Assembly (NCBI GenBank): GCA_036262055.1
Contig: DATAJP010000002.1
Coordinates: 826,177-890,176, forward strand
Origin: Ignavibacteria bacterium
GTDB lineage: Bacteria > Bacteroidota > Ignavibacteria > Tepidaquicellales > Tepidaquicellaceae
Length of the DNA stretch: 64,000 nucleotides
Direction of reading: 5' to 3'
Shown in pieces: positions 17,804 to 27,544 of this stretch (positions within the stretch are counted from its first letter, which is position 1; each line of letters begins with the position of its first letter). Below the pieces are notes generated by a model that searched no databases, was not told where the DNA came from, and saw only the letters and a program-made list of their open reading frames with translations. Made by a program: the position numbers and the translations under genes.

Positions 17804-18192
17804 TGAGATATTTAAAATATATTTTTCTAATAACTGTATTAATTATATTTGAAGGTTGCGCTATATTAGATGGGAATGATACAAACACAAGATTGTTGAA
17901 CACCTTTGAAATACAAAAAACAGAGTTTTTAAACCATCGCATAGATGTAACAGTTGTTTCAGAAACGCCCAGTCCATGCTATGTTTACAGCGGTTCTGAA
18001 GTTAGCGGGAACGATTCAATTCGCATAATAAAAATTTTCGGAAGCCAGGAACAACCTATCTGTGTTGGTTCATTGGGTAAAGTAATTCATAAGCAATCGT
18101 TATGGTTTGAAACCCCGGGACAAAAGTTGTTAAGATTTTATAATTACTTTTATAGTACGGGATATCTGGATACAATAATCACTATTGAATAA
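17803..18192 (+). CDS. Small lipoprotein of unknown function, paralogue B
   Basis: A 129-residue lipoprotein with lipobox F-E-G-C. It shares with its neighbour the S-x-T-P-(S-P-)C-Y-x-Y-S-x-S-E-x-(T/S) segment, the I-I-K-I-x-G strand, a Q-x-I-C-V / E-I-C-L Cys strand and the ending Y-L-D-T-I-I-T-I-E. Its ATG overlaps the previous stop by one base (TAATG), so translation is probably coupled. I do not recognise a family. The two conserved Cys pairs could form a disulfide in the periplasm. Confidence 0.75.
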   Translation: MRYLKYIFLITVLIIFEGCAILDGNDTNTRLLNTFEIQKTEFLNHRIDVTVVSETPSPCYVYSGSEVSGNDSIRIIKIFGSQEQPICVGSLGKVIHKQSLWFETPGQKLLRFYNYFYSTGYLDTIITIE

Positions 18193-18193
18193 A

Positions 18194-18949
18194 ATGAATT
18201 CATCCACAACCCGCTTTTCTGATAGAGTTGAGAATTACATTAAGTACCGTCCTTCATATCCAGAAGAAATCATTTCTTATCTTGTAAAGGAAGGAATTTT
18301 AAAACCCGGATATGTTATTGCCGACATTGGTTCAGGAACTGGAATATCATCGGAAATATTTTTGAAAGAAAGTTATGAAGTCATAGGTGTTGAACCGAAC
18401 AAAGAAATGCGTGAAGCAGCGGAGAAATTCCTTTCCGGGTATAAAAATTTTAAAAGTGTTGACGGAACTGCAGAAGAAACAACATTAACGAGCGATTCAA
18501 TTGATTTAATAATCTGCGCGCAGGCATTTCACTGGTTTGATGTTGAAAAAGCACGAAAAGAATTTAAAAGAATTTTGAAACAGGGAAAATATGTATCACT
18601 TATCTGGAATGTCAGAAGAGAGGATACTGATTTTTTAAAAGATTATGAGTCGCTGCTTCAGAAATTCGGAACCGACTATAAGGAAGTGAAGCATAACAAT
18701 ATCACAAACGACGTAATCCGGAAATTTTTTGGAAGCGAAATGAATATTAAAGTTTTTTATAATGTTCAGCTGTTTGACTTTGAAGGTTTAAAAGGACGTT
18801 TGTTGTCTTCCTCCTATGCGCCGAATGAAAATGATCCAAAGAGTTCGATTATGCTAAAAAATTTAAAAGAAATTTTTGAAAAACATCAAACAAACGGAAA
18901 AGTAGCGTTTGAATATGATACTGCAGTTTACTCATCAATTTTAAAATAA
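18194..18949 (+). CDS. Class I SAM-dependent methyltransferase
   Basis: A 251-residue cytoplasmic methyltransferase of the UbiE/type-11 style. Motif I is A-D-I-G-S-G-T-G-I-S, followed by V-I-G-V-E-P-N for the ribose-binding acidic residue and the A-Q-A-F-H-W-F segment typical of this subgroup. The N-terminal F-S-D-R-V-E-N-Y-I-K-Y-R-P-S-Y-P is a signature of a subfamily whose substrate is mostly unknown. ATG 18194 follows the lipoprotein stop by one base. An upstream in-frame TTG (18185) would overlap that gene and is less likely. Confidence 0.85.
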   Translation: MNSSTTRFSDRVENYIKYRPSYPEEIISYLVKEGILKPGYVIADIGSGTGISSEIFLKESYEVIGVEPNKEMREAAEKFLSGYKNFKSVDGTAEETTLTSDSIDLIICAQAFHWFDVEKARKEFKRILKQGKYVSLIWNVRREDTDFLKDYESLLQKFGTDYKEVKHNNITNDVIRKFFGSEMNIKVFYNVQLFDFEGLKGRLLSSSYAPNENDPKSSIMLKNLKEIFEKHQTNGKVAFEYDTAVYSSILK

Positions 18950-18960
18950 CTTATCATCAT

Positions 18961-20172
18961 ATGAAAAAAATATTTCCCTTTTTAGTATTTATTCTTTTAT
19001 TTAGCTCAAATGTTTTTGCAGTTAATGAAATAAAAGTTGGTGCTTTGCTTTCGCTTACGGGCGATTGGTCATCGCTCGGTCAAACCAGTAAGGCTGCCAT
19101 CGAGCTTGCCGTAAGTGACATCAATAAATTTTATCAAAGCATCGGTTCAAACACGAAGATAAGTCTAAGAATTGAAGATACAAAACTTGACCCGCAGACT
19201 GCTTATGAAAAGCTTCAGCAATTAAATAAGGCAGGATATAAAATAATAATCGGTCCTCAGTCGAGCGCTGAAATCCTCGGATTAAAAAAATATGCAGATG
19301 AAAACGGAATTCTAATTATCAGCATGGGAAGCACTGCAAGCAATTTATCAACTCCGAATGATAACATTTTCAGAATGTGCCCTGATGATTTTCAGGAAGC
19401 CAAGGCAATTGTGTCATTAATTCAGGATGATGGGATTAAGTACATAATTCCGGTTTATCGCCTTGATATCGGGAATGAAGGTTTATATAAATCCGTTTAC
19501 GATGTTGCTAATGAAGAGAAATTATTCTTAACAGAGCCGGTCAGTTATACAGCAGATGCAACTCAGTTTGCTAATGTTCTGGAACTTGTGAAAAATAAAA
19601 TCACAGAGGCAACATCTAAGTTTCCTTTGGCACAGGTTGGTATTTACCTTGCGGCATTTGATGAAAATATGGAGCTTTTCAGAGAAGCTTCTACAATTCC
19701 GGAGCTTTCAAGAGTTAAATGGTATGGCAGTGACGGCGCAGCGTTGAGCAATGTTTTAATTTCAAATTCGGTTGCGTCGGATTTTGCAATCAAAGCAGAT
19801 TATCCCTGCCCCATTTTTGGTTTGGATAATAATGCTTCTGAAAAATGGATGCCCGTGAAACGTGCAGTTCAGGATATGACAGGTATCGAACCCGATGCGT
19901 TTGCATTATCGGCATATGATGCAATGTGGCTTATCATTACAGCACAAACAATGAATAATTTTTCCGGCGACATTAATAAAATTAAATCTTCACTCATTCA
20001 AAGCGCATCTAATTATTATGGTTTAACCGGATGGACTCATTTCAATGCTGCAGGCGACAGACAGTTTGGAAATTTTGATTATTGGATTGTGAAGAAAAAT
20101 GATGACGGAACTTATTCATGGGTCAAAGTCGAATCTTATAATGGAATGAGTGGAGACATAATCGGCAATTAA
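18961..20172 (+). CDS. LivJ-like ABC transporter substrate-binding protein
   Basis: A 403-residue periplasmic binding protein with a cleavable signal ending N-V-F-A. The mature chain begins E-I-K-V-G-A-L-L-S-L-T-G-D-W-S-S-L-G, the hallmark of the branched-chain amino acid/amide-binding (type 1 periplasmic fold) family, and continues with the two alpha/beta lobes including I-I-I-G-P-Q-S-S-A. No permease or ATPase gene is adjacent, so it is an orphan receptor or works with a transporter elsewhere; the ligand is unknown. Its stop codon overlaps, tail to tail, the stop of the RND permease at a TTAA. Confidence 0.88.
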   Translation: MKKIFPFLVFILLFSSNVFAVNEIKVGALLSLTGDWSSLGQTSKAAIELAVSDINKFYQSIGSNTKISLRIEDTKLDPQTAYEKLQQLNKAGYKIIIGPQSSAEILGLKKYADENGILIISMGSTASNLSTPNDNIFRMCPDDFQEAKAIVSLIQDDGIKYIIPVYRLDIGNEGLYKSVYDVANEEKLFLTEPVSYTADATQFANVLELVKNKITEATSKFPLAQVGIYLAAFDENMELFREASTIPELSRVKWYGSDGAALSNVLISNSVASDFAIKADYPCPIFGLDNNASEKWMPVKRAVQDMTGIEPDAFALSAYDAMWLIITAQTMNNFSGDINKIKSSLIQSASNYYGLTGWTHFNAAGDRQFGNFDYWIVKKNDDGTYSWVKVESYNGMSGDIIGN

Positions 20173-23100
20173 GTCAGAACAAGTTCTTCGTCTTTGTCTA
20201 TTTGTTTGCTCTTTTCATATTCCTCGATTGCAGCAATGCTTGGCTTTTTGCTTGAGAGATATGAATAAATGGCAGGGATAACGTATAGTGTTAAAAATCC
20301 TGCAAATAATAATCCGCCGACAACTGCAATTCCAAGCGATATTCTGCTTCCGGCGCCGAATCCTACTGCAATTGGTAAAATTCCAAATAATGTTGCCAAA
20401 CTGGTCATAATTATCGGTCTGAAACGTTGATGAGCTGCTTGGAGGACTGCAGAAATCTTATCCATTCCCTGTGCCTTTTTCTGGTTTGCAAACTCAACAA
20501 TAAGAATTGCATTTTTGGTTATAAGACCTATCAACATAACCATCCCAATCTGGCTAAAGACATTCAATGTCATATCAAAATACCAAAGCGACAACAATGC
20601 ACCTGCAAGAGCAAGTGGAACTGAAAGAATAATTATGAACGGGTCGATGAAGCTTTCAAACTGAGCGGCAAGCACGAGATAAATTATTACAATTGCAAAA
20701 ATAAAAACAAACAGCAAGCTTGAGGAGCTTTCTTCAAAATCTTTTGACTGCCCGGTGAATGCAGTTGAAAAAGTTTCATCTAAAACTCTGTCAGCAATCT
20801 CTTTCATTGCGGCATTTCCGTCGCCGATTGTATATCCCGGTTTTAATCCGCCGCTTATCGTTGCAGAAACATTTCTGTTATATCTGAATCTTTGTGTAGG
20901 AACTGCCTGCTCATTTAAAGTAACAAGATTGTCAAGCTGGACAAGGTCTCCATTGGCATTCTTAACAAAAATGGATTTTAAATCCGCCGGATTATCCCTG
21001 TATTCACGATTAAGTTGTGCAATAACCTCGTACTGTTTTCCATCTTTAAGGAAATATCCGAACCTTTGTCCGCCGAAAGCAACCTGAAGGGTTCGTCCAA
21101 CGTCTTCGATTGAAACTCCGAGGTCAGCTGCTTTTTCTCTGTCGATTGATAAAGTAATCTCCGGTTTATTGATTTTTAAGTTTGCATCAACAAACTGCAG
21201 TCGCGGATCTTTGTTTGCTTCTTCCAGAAACCTTGGCAGCGCTTCGGTAAGTTTTTCAAAATTCTGCGCAAGTATTGCCATCTGAACAGGTTGACCTCCA
21301 AACCTGCTTCCAATTGTCGGCGGTTGTGAAACGGAAGCCCGCACACCTGAGAACTGATTTACTTCGCGTGATAATTTTCTGAAAACATCTTCCTGTGTTT
21401 TTGCACGGTTTTCAGGTTCGATGAGATAAATATTTACAACACCTGTATTTACAGCACCGCCTCCTCCTCCTCCGGCAACAATTTCAGTTGGGAAATATGC
21501 TTCAGGAATCGAGTCAATTACATATTGCCCGATTTCTCTGATGTATTTTTGCGTAAACTCGAATGAAGAACCTTCAGGTGCAGTTATCTGAATCCGCAGA
21601 TTAGACCTGTCTTCAAGCGGAGCAAGTTCTGATTTTAAAGATGAGCCAATCCAGTAAATCATTCCGAATATTCCGAATATGAGAATGATTGCCATCCAAC
21701 GGACTTCCATAAATGCTTTGAGTGACTTGCTGTATGCATTCGTAAGCCATTGAAAAAATGGTTCGGTCTTTTTATAGAACCAGCTTGGCTCGTGCTGTTT
21801 TAATAATCTTGAACTCAACATAGGACTTAGTGTCAATGCAACGAATGCCGAAATAATTACAGACCCGGCAATGACAACTGCAAACTCTCTGAATAATCTT
21901 CCAGTTAGTCCCTGCAGAAACATAATCGGAAGAAATACAGCTGCAAGAACAACTGTGATGGAAATGATTGCAAGAAAAATTTCTTTTGAACCTTTTAGTG
22001 CAGCTCGCATCGGGTCCATGCCTTCTTCGATTTTTGCATAAATATTCTCAAGTACCACAATAGCATCATCGCAAACAAGCCCGATTGCAAGGATTATCCC
22101 GAATAGGGTAAGCACGTTAATCGAAAATCCCGCAAGATACATAATGAAAAAAGTTGCAATGATTGATACCGGTATTGCAATAACAGGAATGAACGTCGAG
22201 CGCCAGTCTCTGAGAAACAGATATATAATCAGAACAACAAGCGCGAACGCAATGAAAATCGTTTCTTCTACCTCGAGAACGGTTTTTCTTACGAACGTCG
22301 AAAAGTCAAAGACAAGTTCTGCATCCATTCCGGCAGGAAGCTCTGCTTTTATTTCATTAAACCTCTTATTGAATTCATCTGAAATCTGCAAAACGTTTGC
22401 CCCAGGCTGAGCAATGACTGCAATATTTACCCCAAGAACGCCTTTGCCTTTTACTTCATTTCGTTCATTCTCGGCTCCGTATTCCGCATAACCAATGTCA
22501 TCAAGACGGACAATATTTCCGTCTTCCTGCTTTATTATAACTTTATTAAATTCATCCGGTGTTGATAATCTTCCGAATGTTCTTATTGTCAGCTCTGTAT
22601 TATCTCCTTCAACTCTGCCTGAAGGAAGCTCAACATTTTCTCTCTCAAGCGCACGCTGAACTTCTACCGGTGTTAGATTATATGCATTAAGCTTATCAGG
22701 ATTTAACCGCAGTCTCATTGCATATTTTCTTTCCCCGAAAATTCTCACGGAGCTGACGCCTTGTATCGTCTGAATTCTTTCAGCAATAACGTTCGAGGCA
22801 AACTGATTTACCTCAAGAATATCTTTTGAATCGCTCTTTACAAATACAATCAGAATCGGTACAGCATCAGCATCTGCTTTTTCAATTGAAGGATTGGTAA
22901 TATCCGGAGGAAGCTGTCTTTGAACTCTTGACACACGGTCGCGCACGTCATTTGCAGCTGCGTCTATGTCTTTGCTTAAGTCAAATTCAATGCTTATCTG
23001 GCTTGACTGTTCACGGCTCTGGCTTGTCATGATTCTGATACCGTCAATGCCGTTTATGGATTGTTCGAGTGGTTCTGTGATTTGTGATTCGATTACTTCA

Positions 23101-23267
23101 GAGTTTGCGCCGGGATACGAAGTGTTTACTGTTATAACAGGCGGGTCGATGTTCGGGTATTCACGAACTTCGAGATTCATAAATCCGAAAATTCCGAATA
23201 TTACAAGAAGAATCGAAATTACAATTGATAATACAGGTCTCTTTATGCAAACACTCGATAAACTCAT
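20169..23267 (-). CDS. RND efflux transporter permease (HAE-1/AcrB type)
   Basis: Inner-membrane proton-driven exporter of 1032 residues with 12 predicted helices and two large periplasmic loops. It starts M-S-L-S-S-V-C-I-K-R-P-V, typical of the HAE-1 subfamily. Transmembrane helix 4 has G-L-V-C-D-D-A-I-V-V-L-E-N, with the paired Asp that carries protons. G-Q-S-K-D-F-E-E-S and I-L-I-V-E-F-A-N mark the second half. The ATG abuts the adaptor stop with no gap, so the two are translated as one operon. No outer-membrane channel gene is present here. Substrates cannot be inferred. Confidence 0.96.
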   Translation of the reverse strand: MSLSSVCIKRPVLSIVISILLVIFGIFGFMNLEVREYPNIDPPVITVNTSYPGANSEVIESQITEPLEQSINGIDGIRIMTSQSREQSSQISIEFDLSKDIDAAANDVRDRVSRVQRQLPPDITNPSIEKADADAVPILIVFVKSDSKDILEVNQFASNVIAERIQTIQGVSSVRIFGERKYAMRLRLNPDKLNAYNLTPVEVQRALERENVELPSGRVEGDNTELTIRTFGRLSTPDEFNKVIIKQEDGNIVRLDDIGYAEYGAENERNEVKGKGVLGVNIAVIAQPGANVLQISDEFNKRFNEIKAELPAGMDAELVFDFSTFVRKTVLEVEETIFIAFALVVLIIYLFLRDWRSTFIPVIAIPVSIIATFFIMYLAGFSINVLTLFGIILAIGLVCDDAIVVLENIYAKIEEGMDPMRAALKGSKEIFLAIISITVVLAAVFLPIMFLQGLTGRLFREFAVVIAGSVIISAFVALTLSPMLSSRLLKQHEPSWFYKKTEPFFQWLTNAYSKSLKAFMEVRWMAIILIFGIFGMIYWIGSSLKSELAPLEDRSNLRIQITAPEGSSFEFTQKYIREIGQYVIDSIPEAYFPTEIVAGGGGGGAVNTGVVNIYLIEPENRAKTQEDVFRKLSREVNQFSGVRASVSQPPTIGSRFGGQPVQMAILAQNFEKLTEALPRFLEEANKDPRLQFVDANLKINKPEITLSIDREKAADLGVSIEDVGRTLQVAFGGQRFGYFLKDGKQYEVIAQLNREYRDNPADLKSIFVKNANGDLVQLDNLVTLNEQAVPTQRFRYNRNVSATISGGLKPGYTIGDGNAAMKEIADRVLDETFSTAFTGQSKDFEESSSSLLFVFIFAIVIIYLVLAAQFESFIDPFIIILSVPLALAGALLSLWYFDMTLNVFSQIGMVMLIGLITKNAILIVEFANQKKAQGMDKISAVLQAAHQRFRPIIMTSLATLFGILPIAVGFGAGSRISLGIAVVGGLLFAGFLTLYVIPAIYSYLSSKKPSIAAIEEYEKSKQIDKDEELVLT

Positions 23268-24335
23268 TTATTGCTTAACATTAACTACTTTAATTTTCGA
23301 ATTTGGTCTTAATCTTAAAATATTTGTCGTAATAACCGTATCACCCGGACCTAATTCAGTTATTATCTGAACATCTTTTTCCGTTCTTGCGCCGATTTCA
23401 ACTTCGGTTAATTTTGGAACACCGTTTCTTAAAATATAAATACTCTGCCCTTTTAGTTTTGGAATAATCGCTTCTGAAGGAACAAGCAATGCATTGCTTA
23501 CACTCCCAAGCTCAAGGTTCACTTTCACAAATGCTCCGGGAAGCAAACGGTTGCCTCTGTTATCTGCAATAGCCCTTAATAGAATGCTTCGTGTGTTTTC
23601 ATTTAATTGTGGGTCATACGACACAACTGTTCCCGTAAAATTCTGGTCAATGCCATCTACTTTGAAACTTATCTGTTGTCCTTCTTTAAAGGCAACGATG
23701 TATTTTTCCGGAATAGAAAAATCAATTTTGATTCTTCCTATATCCTGAATAGTTGTTAGAACATTTGCATTTGTTACAAGACTCCCGATGCTTACGTTTC
23801 TGAAACCTGTTACACCTGAAAACGGCGCGCGAATACTTGTTTTGCTTAATTCAACCTCCACTAACTCCCTATCTGCACGTATTGTTGCAAGCTGGTTTGC
23901 TGTTATGTCATATTGTTCCTGAGTAGCTAATCCTTTATTAAGAAGTTCTAAATCTCTTTGTTCGGTTTTGATTGCAAGCTCTTCCTGCAAATCAAGTTTT
24001 CTCAAACGCGCAAGCAAATCCGAATCATCAAGCTTAAATAAAGTTTTTCCCTTCGGAACGTATGAACCCTCTTTGAAATAAATTCCCGTTATCTTTCTTG
24101 TAAGCTCGCTTCTTATCTGAACTTCCTCGTTAGCAACAATTGTTCCGCCTGTGCTAACCTGATTTTCAAGTTGAACAGGATTGGCAATATATACATCAAC
24201 CGGAATGGTTTGGTCTCCTGCGCCCTGCTGTCCCTGTTCTTTGCTTTTTGTTGATAAAAGTTTTGGAATGATGAGCAATGCTCCAACTGCAAGTATTATT
24301 AAAACAATGGAAATGTTTCTTACGGTTTTTTTCAT
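23268..24335 (-). CDS. RND efflux periplasmic adaptor subunit
   Basis: Membrane-fusion protein of 355 residues with an uncleaved N-terminal membrane anchor (I-V-L-I-I-L-A-V-G-A-L-L-I-I-P). Then come the barrel-sandwich half motif (V-A-N-E-E-V-Q-I-R-S-E-L), a short helical hairpin, and the second half with I-R-A-P-F-S-G-V-T-G-F-R, followed by beta-barrel and membrane-proximal domains. It links the permease, whose gene follows directly, to an outer-membrane channel. The alpha-hairpin is short, as in many Bacteroidota adaptors. Confidence 0.95.
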   Translation of the reverse strand: MKKTVRNISIVLIILAVGALLIIPKLLSTKSKEQGQQGAGDQTIPVDVYIANPVQLENQVSTGGTIVANEEVQIRSELTRKITGIYFKEGSYVPKGKTLFKLDDSDLLARLRKLDLQEELAIKTEQRDLELLNKGLATQEQYDITANQLATIRADRELVEVELSKTSIRAPFSGVTGFRNVSIGSLVTNANVLTTIQDIGRIKIDFSIPEKYIVAFKEGQQISFKVDGIDQNFTGTVVSYDPQLNENTRSILLRAIADNRGNRLLPGAFVKVNLELGSVSNALLVPSEAIIPKLKGQSIYILRNGVPKLTEVEIGARTEKDVQIITELGPGDTVITTNILRLRPNSKIKVVNVKQ

Positions 24336-24649
24336 TAATAATTTAGATAAATCTTATTCTCAAATACTATTACGTGAAATGAGTTGTCCTGTTATGTATA
24401 TGTTTTTGGTGAGTTTAGTTAAACCTGAATATTTGATTTCTCTCTCGGGGACTGAGTATTTCCTTCAGTTATTTTGACAGAAAACAATAACTTACGGTTT
24501 AACTTAATATATAACTTATAATAATATTTTTAAATGTTAAATAGTTCCTTAATTCCAATTAACAATGTGCAATTAGCAATTAATAATTAATTTAACAATA
24601 ATATGAGCTTGGGAATTGTTCATTGCAAATTGTTAATTGAAAATTGATA
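24336..24649. other. Non-coding spacer with AT-rich repeat
   Basis: This 314-base spacer separates the RND operon, whose promoter must lie in its left part, from the end of rarA. About 24553-24648 is made of the AATTAGCAATTAATAATTAAT / TGTTCATTGCAAATTGTTAAT repeat family. No convincing gene or structured RNA was seen. Confidence 0.6.
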
Positions 24650-25978
24650 TTACCTCTTCTTTTTCTCTCCCCATAATTTATTTAACCGCTCACGGATTTT
24701 TGCTTCTTCGCCTTGCTCATTAGGATGGTAATAAATTTTATCTTTTATTTCTTCCGGCAGATAGTCCTGAATCTCAAAATTTTCCTCATAGTTATGCGAA
24801 TATTTATATTCTTTTCCGTAACCCAAACCTTTCATGAATTTTGTCGGAGCATTTCGCAGATGAATCGGCACACCGTAAGCCGGGAGATTTTCAACATCGC
24901 TGTTTGCCTGACCGATAGCAACAACTGCTGAATTTGTCTTTGGAGCTGCTGCAAGATATGTTGCCGCCTGCGCAAGAACAATTTGTGCTTCGGGCATCCC
25001 GATATAATCAATAGCCGTGAACGCACTCGTTGCGAGAGTTAGCGCATATGGGTCGGCATTGCCGATGTCCTCGCTTGCAAGAATAATCATTCTGCGCGCT
25101 ATGTATTTCGGGTCTTCTCCGCCTTTTAACATTCTTGCCATCCAGTAAACCGCCGCATCAGGGTCGGAGCCGCGAACGCTTTTTATGAATGCCGAAATAA
25201 TATTATAATGCTCTTCTGCACCTTTGTCATATTTTGCATACTTAGTCTGAAACGCTTCCTTTAAAATTTCATTTGTGATTTTTATCACTCCATCTGTATC
25301 AGGTTTCTGTAACTTAATAGCAAGCTCAAGTCCGTTAAGCAGCCGTCTTGCATCACCCGCAGAAAATTGAATTAAAATTTCTTTACTCTCGATTTCAATT
25401 TTTTTCTTTGAAAGCTCCACATCATTTTTAAGAGCATTGTCAAGCAAGAATAAAAAATCTTCCTGCGTAAGTTCTTCCAAAATGAAAACTCTGCATCTTG
25501 AAAGCAAAGGCGGAATAACCTCAAACGAAGGATTCTCAGTTGTTGCACCGATTAAAGTTATAATTCCTTTTTCAACACTTTGCAGCAATGAATCCTGCTG
25601 TGCTTTGTTGAAACGATGAATTTCATCAATGAATAAAATTGTTTTCTTCCCGGTGTTTTTTAAAGTGAACTCCGCTTTTGCAATTGCATCACGCACGTCT
25701 TTCACTCCCGAGCTCACTGCGGAAAGCTGAATGAAATTTGCTTTGACTGAATTTGCAATTATCAGCGCAAGAGTTGTTTTGCCGACTCCCGGTGGACCCC
25801 AGAGAATCATAGAGACAGGTTCGTTGTTTTCTATTAATATGCGTATGGATTTTCCCTGTCCGACAAGATGCTGCTGTCCGACAAACTCATCGAGAGTTTT
25901 CGGACGCATTCTTTCGGAAAGCGGCTGGTTACCGGTTTTATTTTTCTTTGGTTCCTCTTCAGGAAAAAGTCCGTTCAT
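24650..25978 (-). CDS. rarA: Replication-associated recombination protein RarA (MgsA), AAA+ ATPase
   Basis: A 442-residue AAA+ ATPase related to clamp loaders and RuvB that acts at stalled replication forks. Walker A is G-P-P-G-V-G-K-T-T (61-69), Walker B is L-F-I-D-E-I-H-R, and T-T-E-N-P-S-F is sensor 1. The C-terminal tetramerisation region contains R-G-S-D-P-D-A-A-V-Y-W-M-A-R-M and D-I-G-N-A-D-P. The start at 25978 (M-N-G-L-F) is the family start. The frame extends to 26047, but that stretch is only the translated double-hairpin repeat (G-R-T-G-I-P-A-C-P) and is excluded. KMO lies just upstream on the same strand. Confidence 0.95.
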   Translation of the reverse strand: MNGLFPEEEPKKNKTGNQPLSERMRPKTLDEFVGQQHLVGQGKSIRILIENNEPVSMILWGPPGVGKTTLALIIANSVKANFIQLSAVSSGVKDVRDAIAKAEFTLKNTGKKTILFIDEIHRFNKAQQDSLLQSVEKGIITLIGATTENPSFEVIPPLLSRCRVFILEELTQEDFLFLLDNALKNDVELSKKKIEIESKEILIQFSAGDARRLLNGLELAIKLQKPDTDGVIKITNEILKEAFQTKYAKYDKGAEEHYNIISAFIKSVRGSDPDAAVYWMARMLKGGEDPKYIARRMIILASEDIGNADPYALTLATSAFTAIDYIGMPEAQIVLAQAATYLAAAPKTNSAVVAIGQANSDVENLPAYGVPIHLRNAPTKFMKGLGYGKEYKYSHNYEENFEIQDYLPEEIKDKIYYHPNEQGEEAKIRERLNKLWGEKKKR

Positions 25979-25992
25979 ATTCTTTAAAGATT

Positions 25993-26044
25993 GGTAAGAC
26001 AGACATTCTTGTCTGTCTGGACAGGCAGGAATGCCTGTCCTACC
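25993..26044. repeat. Double-hairpin repeat (GACAGRC family), copy 1
   Basis: Two adjacent palindromes, GACAGACATTCTTGTCTGTC and GACAGGCAGGAATGCCTGTC, bounded by GGTA and TACC. A second copy with the two hairpins in swapped order is at 53110-53165. It fills the space between KMO and rarA. Confidence 0.75.
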
Positions 26045-26054
26045 CACAAAAGTT

Positions 26055-27416
26055 TTAATCTATCTTTCTTAACATTTTTTCAACCAATTCTTCTCCCTTT
26101 TTCCAGTCGATTTCATCAATATTTGACTTATTTTCACTTAATTCATTCAAAATCTGCTCTTGTATTTTACCACGCTCAAGCGCAACGCTGTAAGGCAACC
26201 TCATAAAAGTTACCATCGTATATTTTGGAATGAATTTATCAGGAAACTTTTTAAACAATTCACCTTCTATTTTTTTCTTTAATTGAAATCGTGGAGTTGC
26301 AACAAGGTCGCGCATCTCGATAAAGTTTTCTTGCGCCAAATCCGCAATTGCATCAGAGTTTATTTTTCGCACCTGCTGATACTCCGCAAAAATTTTCTTC
26401 CAGTCTCCGTTATACTTCCTTATATACTCATTCAAATAAACGCAATCCTCGAATGCAGCGTTCATACCCTGACCAAAAAAAGGAACAATCGCATGCGCTG
26501 AATCACCAAGCAATGCAATCTTATCATTATAAACCCATGGATAGCATTTAATAGTAATTAGCGAACCGGTCGGATGTTCAAAAAAATCTTTAGATACATT
26601 AGTCATTAATTTTTTTGCATCGGGAAAATTTTCTTCGAAGAACTCAAGAACTTTTTCAGGAGTCTGCATATATTCAAAGCTGTTTTTTCCACCGAGTGCT
26701 TCATCATAAGCAAGAAAAAGCGTGCAGGTAAACGACCCGTCCATATTAGGAAGCGCAATCAGCATATAATTTCCACGCGGCCAGATATGCAAAGCATTCT
26801 TTTCGATTTGATGCTCACCGTTCTTTCCCGCAGGTATTGTTAATTCTTTGTAGCCGTAGTTTTCATAGTCCTGTGAGAAATCGAATCTTGGAAGCTCGAG
26901 CATTTTCACACGTATAGGAGAAGCAACTCCATCAGTCGCAATTAAAATCTCAGGAGTAATCGAATTGCTCTCAGTCGTCTTGTCATTAACATAACTCACT
27001 TCATTTTTTTGAAAATTTATTCCCGCGCATCTTTGGTTAAAATAAAACTTAACATTTTCATACTCTTCTGCTTTGTCCATTAATTTTTTATTCAGCTCTG
27101 CCCGCGAAACCGAATTAATATATTCCGTGTCATCTTTTCCATATCTCAAAAAAGTTGTGTTGCCTTCTTTGTCATGTATAATTCTTCCATACATCGGAAT
27201 GCAGATTTTTTTTATCTCATCATATAAACCTGTTTCTTTCAAACCGTGAATACCGCGTGTTGAAAGCGCGAGATTTATTGAACGTCCGCCGCCCGTATCT
27301 TCGACTCTCATGTCGGGACGTTTTTCAAAAATATCGACTGCATATCCTCTCTGCGCAAGATAAATCGCCAGCAAAGAACCCGCCAATCCGGCTCCGTTTA
27401 TTGTAATTTTCTCCAT
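26055..27416 (-). CDS. kmo: Kynurenine 3-monooxygenase
   Basis: FAD- and NADPH-dependent hydroxylase turning kynurenine into 3-hydroxykynurenine; 453 residues. The N-terminal dinucleotide fold is N-G-A-G-L-A-G-S-L-L-A with acidic E at the end of strand 2 (D-I-F-E-K-R). G-R-S-I-N-L-A-L-S-T-R-G is the KMO-specific segment, and the second FAD motif is A-L-L-G-D-S-A-H-A-I-V-P-F-F-G-Q-G-M. With the dioxygenase at 15761 and ACMSD at 16414 it forms part of an oxidative tryptophan/kynurenine route, although transcribed separately. It diverges from kbl across a 128-base spacer. Confidence 0.95.
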   Translation of the reverse strand: MEKITINGAGLAGSLLAIYLAQRGYAVDIFEKRPDMRVEDTGGGRSINLALSTRGIHGLKETGLYDEIKKICIPMYGRIIHDKEGNTTFLRYGKDDTEYINSVSRAELNKKLMDKAEEYENVKFYFNQRCAGINFQKNEVSYVNDKTTESNSITPEILIATDGVASPIRVKMLELPRFDFSQDYENYGYKELTIPAGKNGEHQIEKNALHIWPRGNYMLIALPNMDGSFTCTLFLAYDEALGGKNSFEYMQTPEKVLEFFEENFPDAKKLMTNVSKDFFEHPTGSLITIKCYPWVYNDKIALLGDSAHAIVPFFGQGMNAAFEDCVYLNEYIRKYNGDWKKIFAEYQQVRKINSDAIADLAQENFIEMRDLVATPRFQLKKKIEGELFKKFPDKFIPKYTMVTFMRLPYSVALERGKIQEQILNELSENKSNIDEIDWKKGEELVEKMLRKID

Positions 27417-27544
27417 AACTTGTATTGCTCTGAGCTTATTTTCTCAAAATTAAGGTTTAAAAATTGAATTAACTATTAAATTACCTTTCAATAAATTACA
27501 GCGTAAATCATAAAATAAATCAGCGCGTTCAGCGTCAAAGAAAA

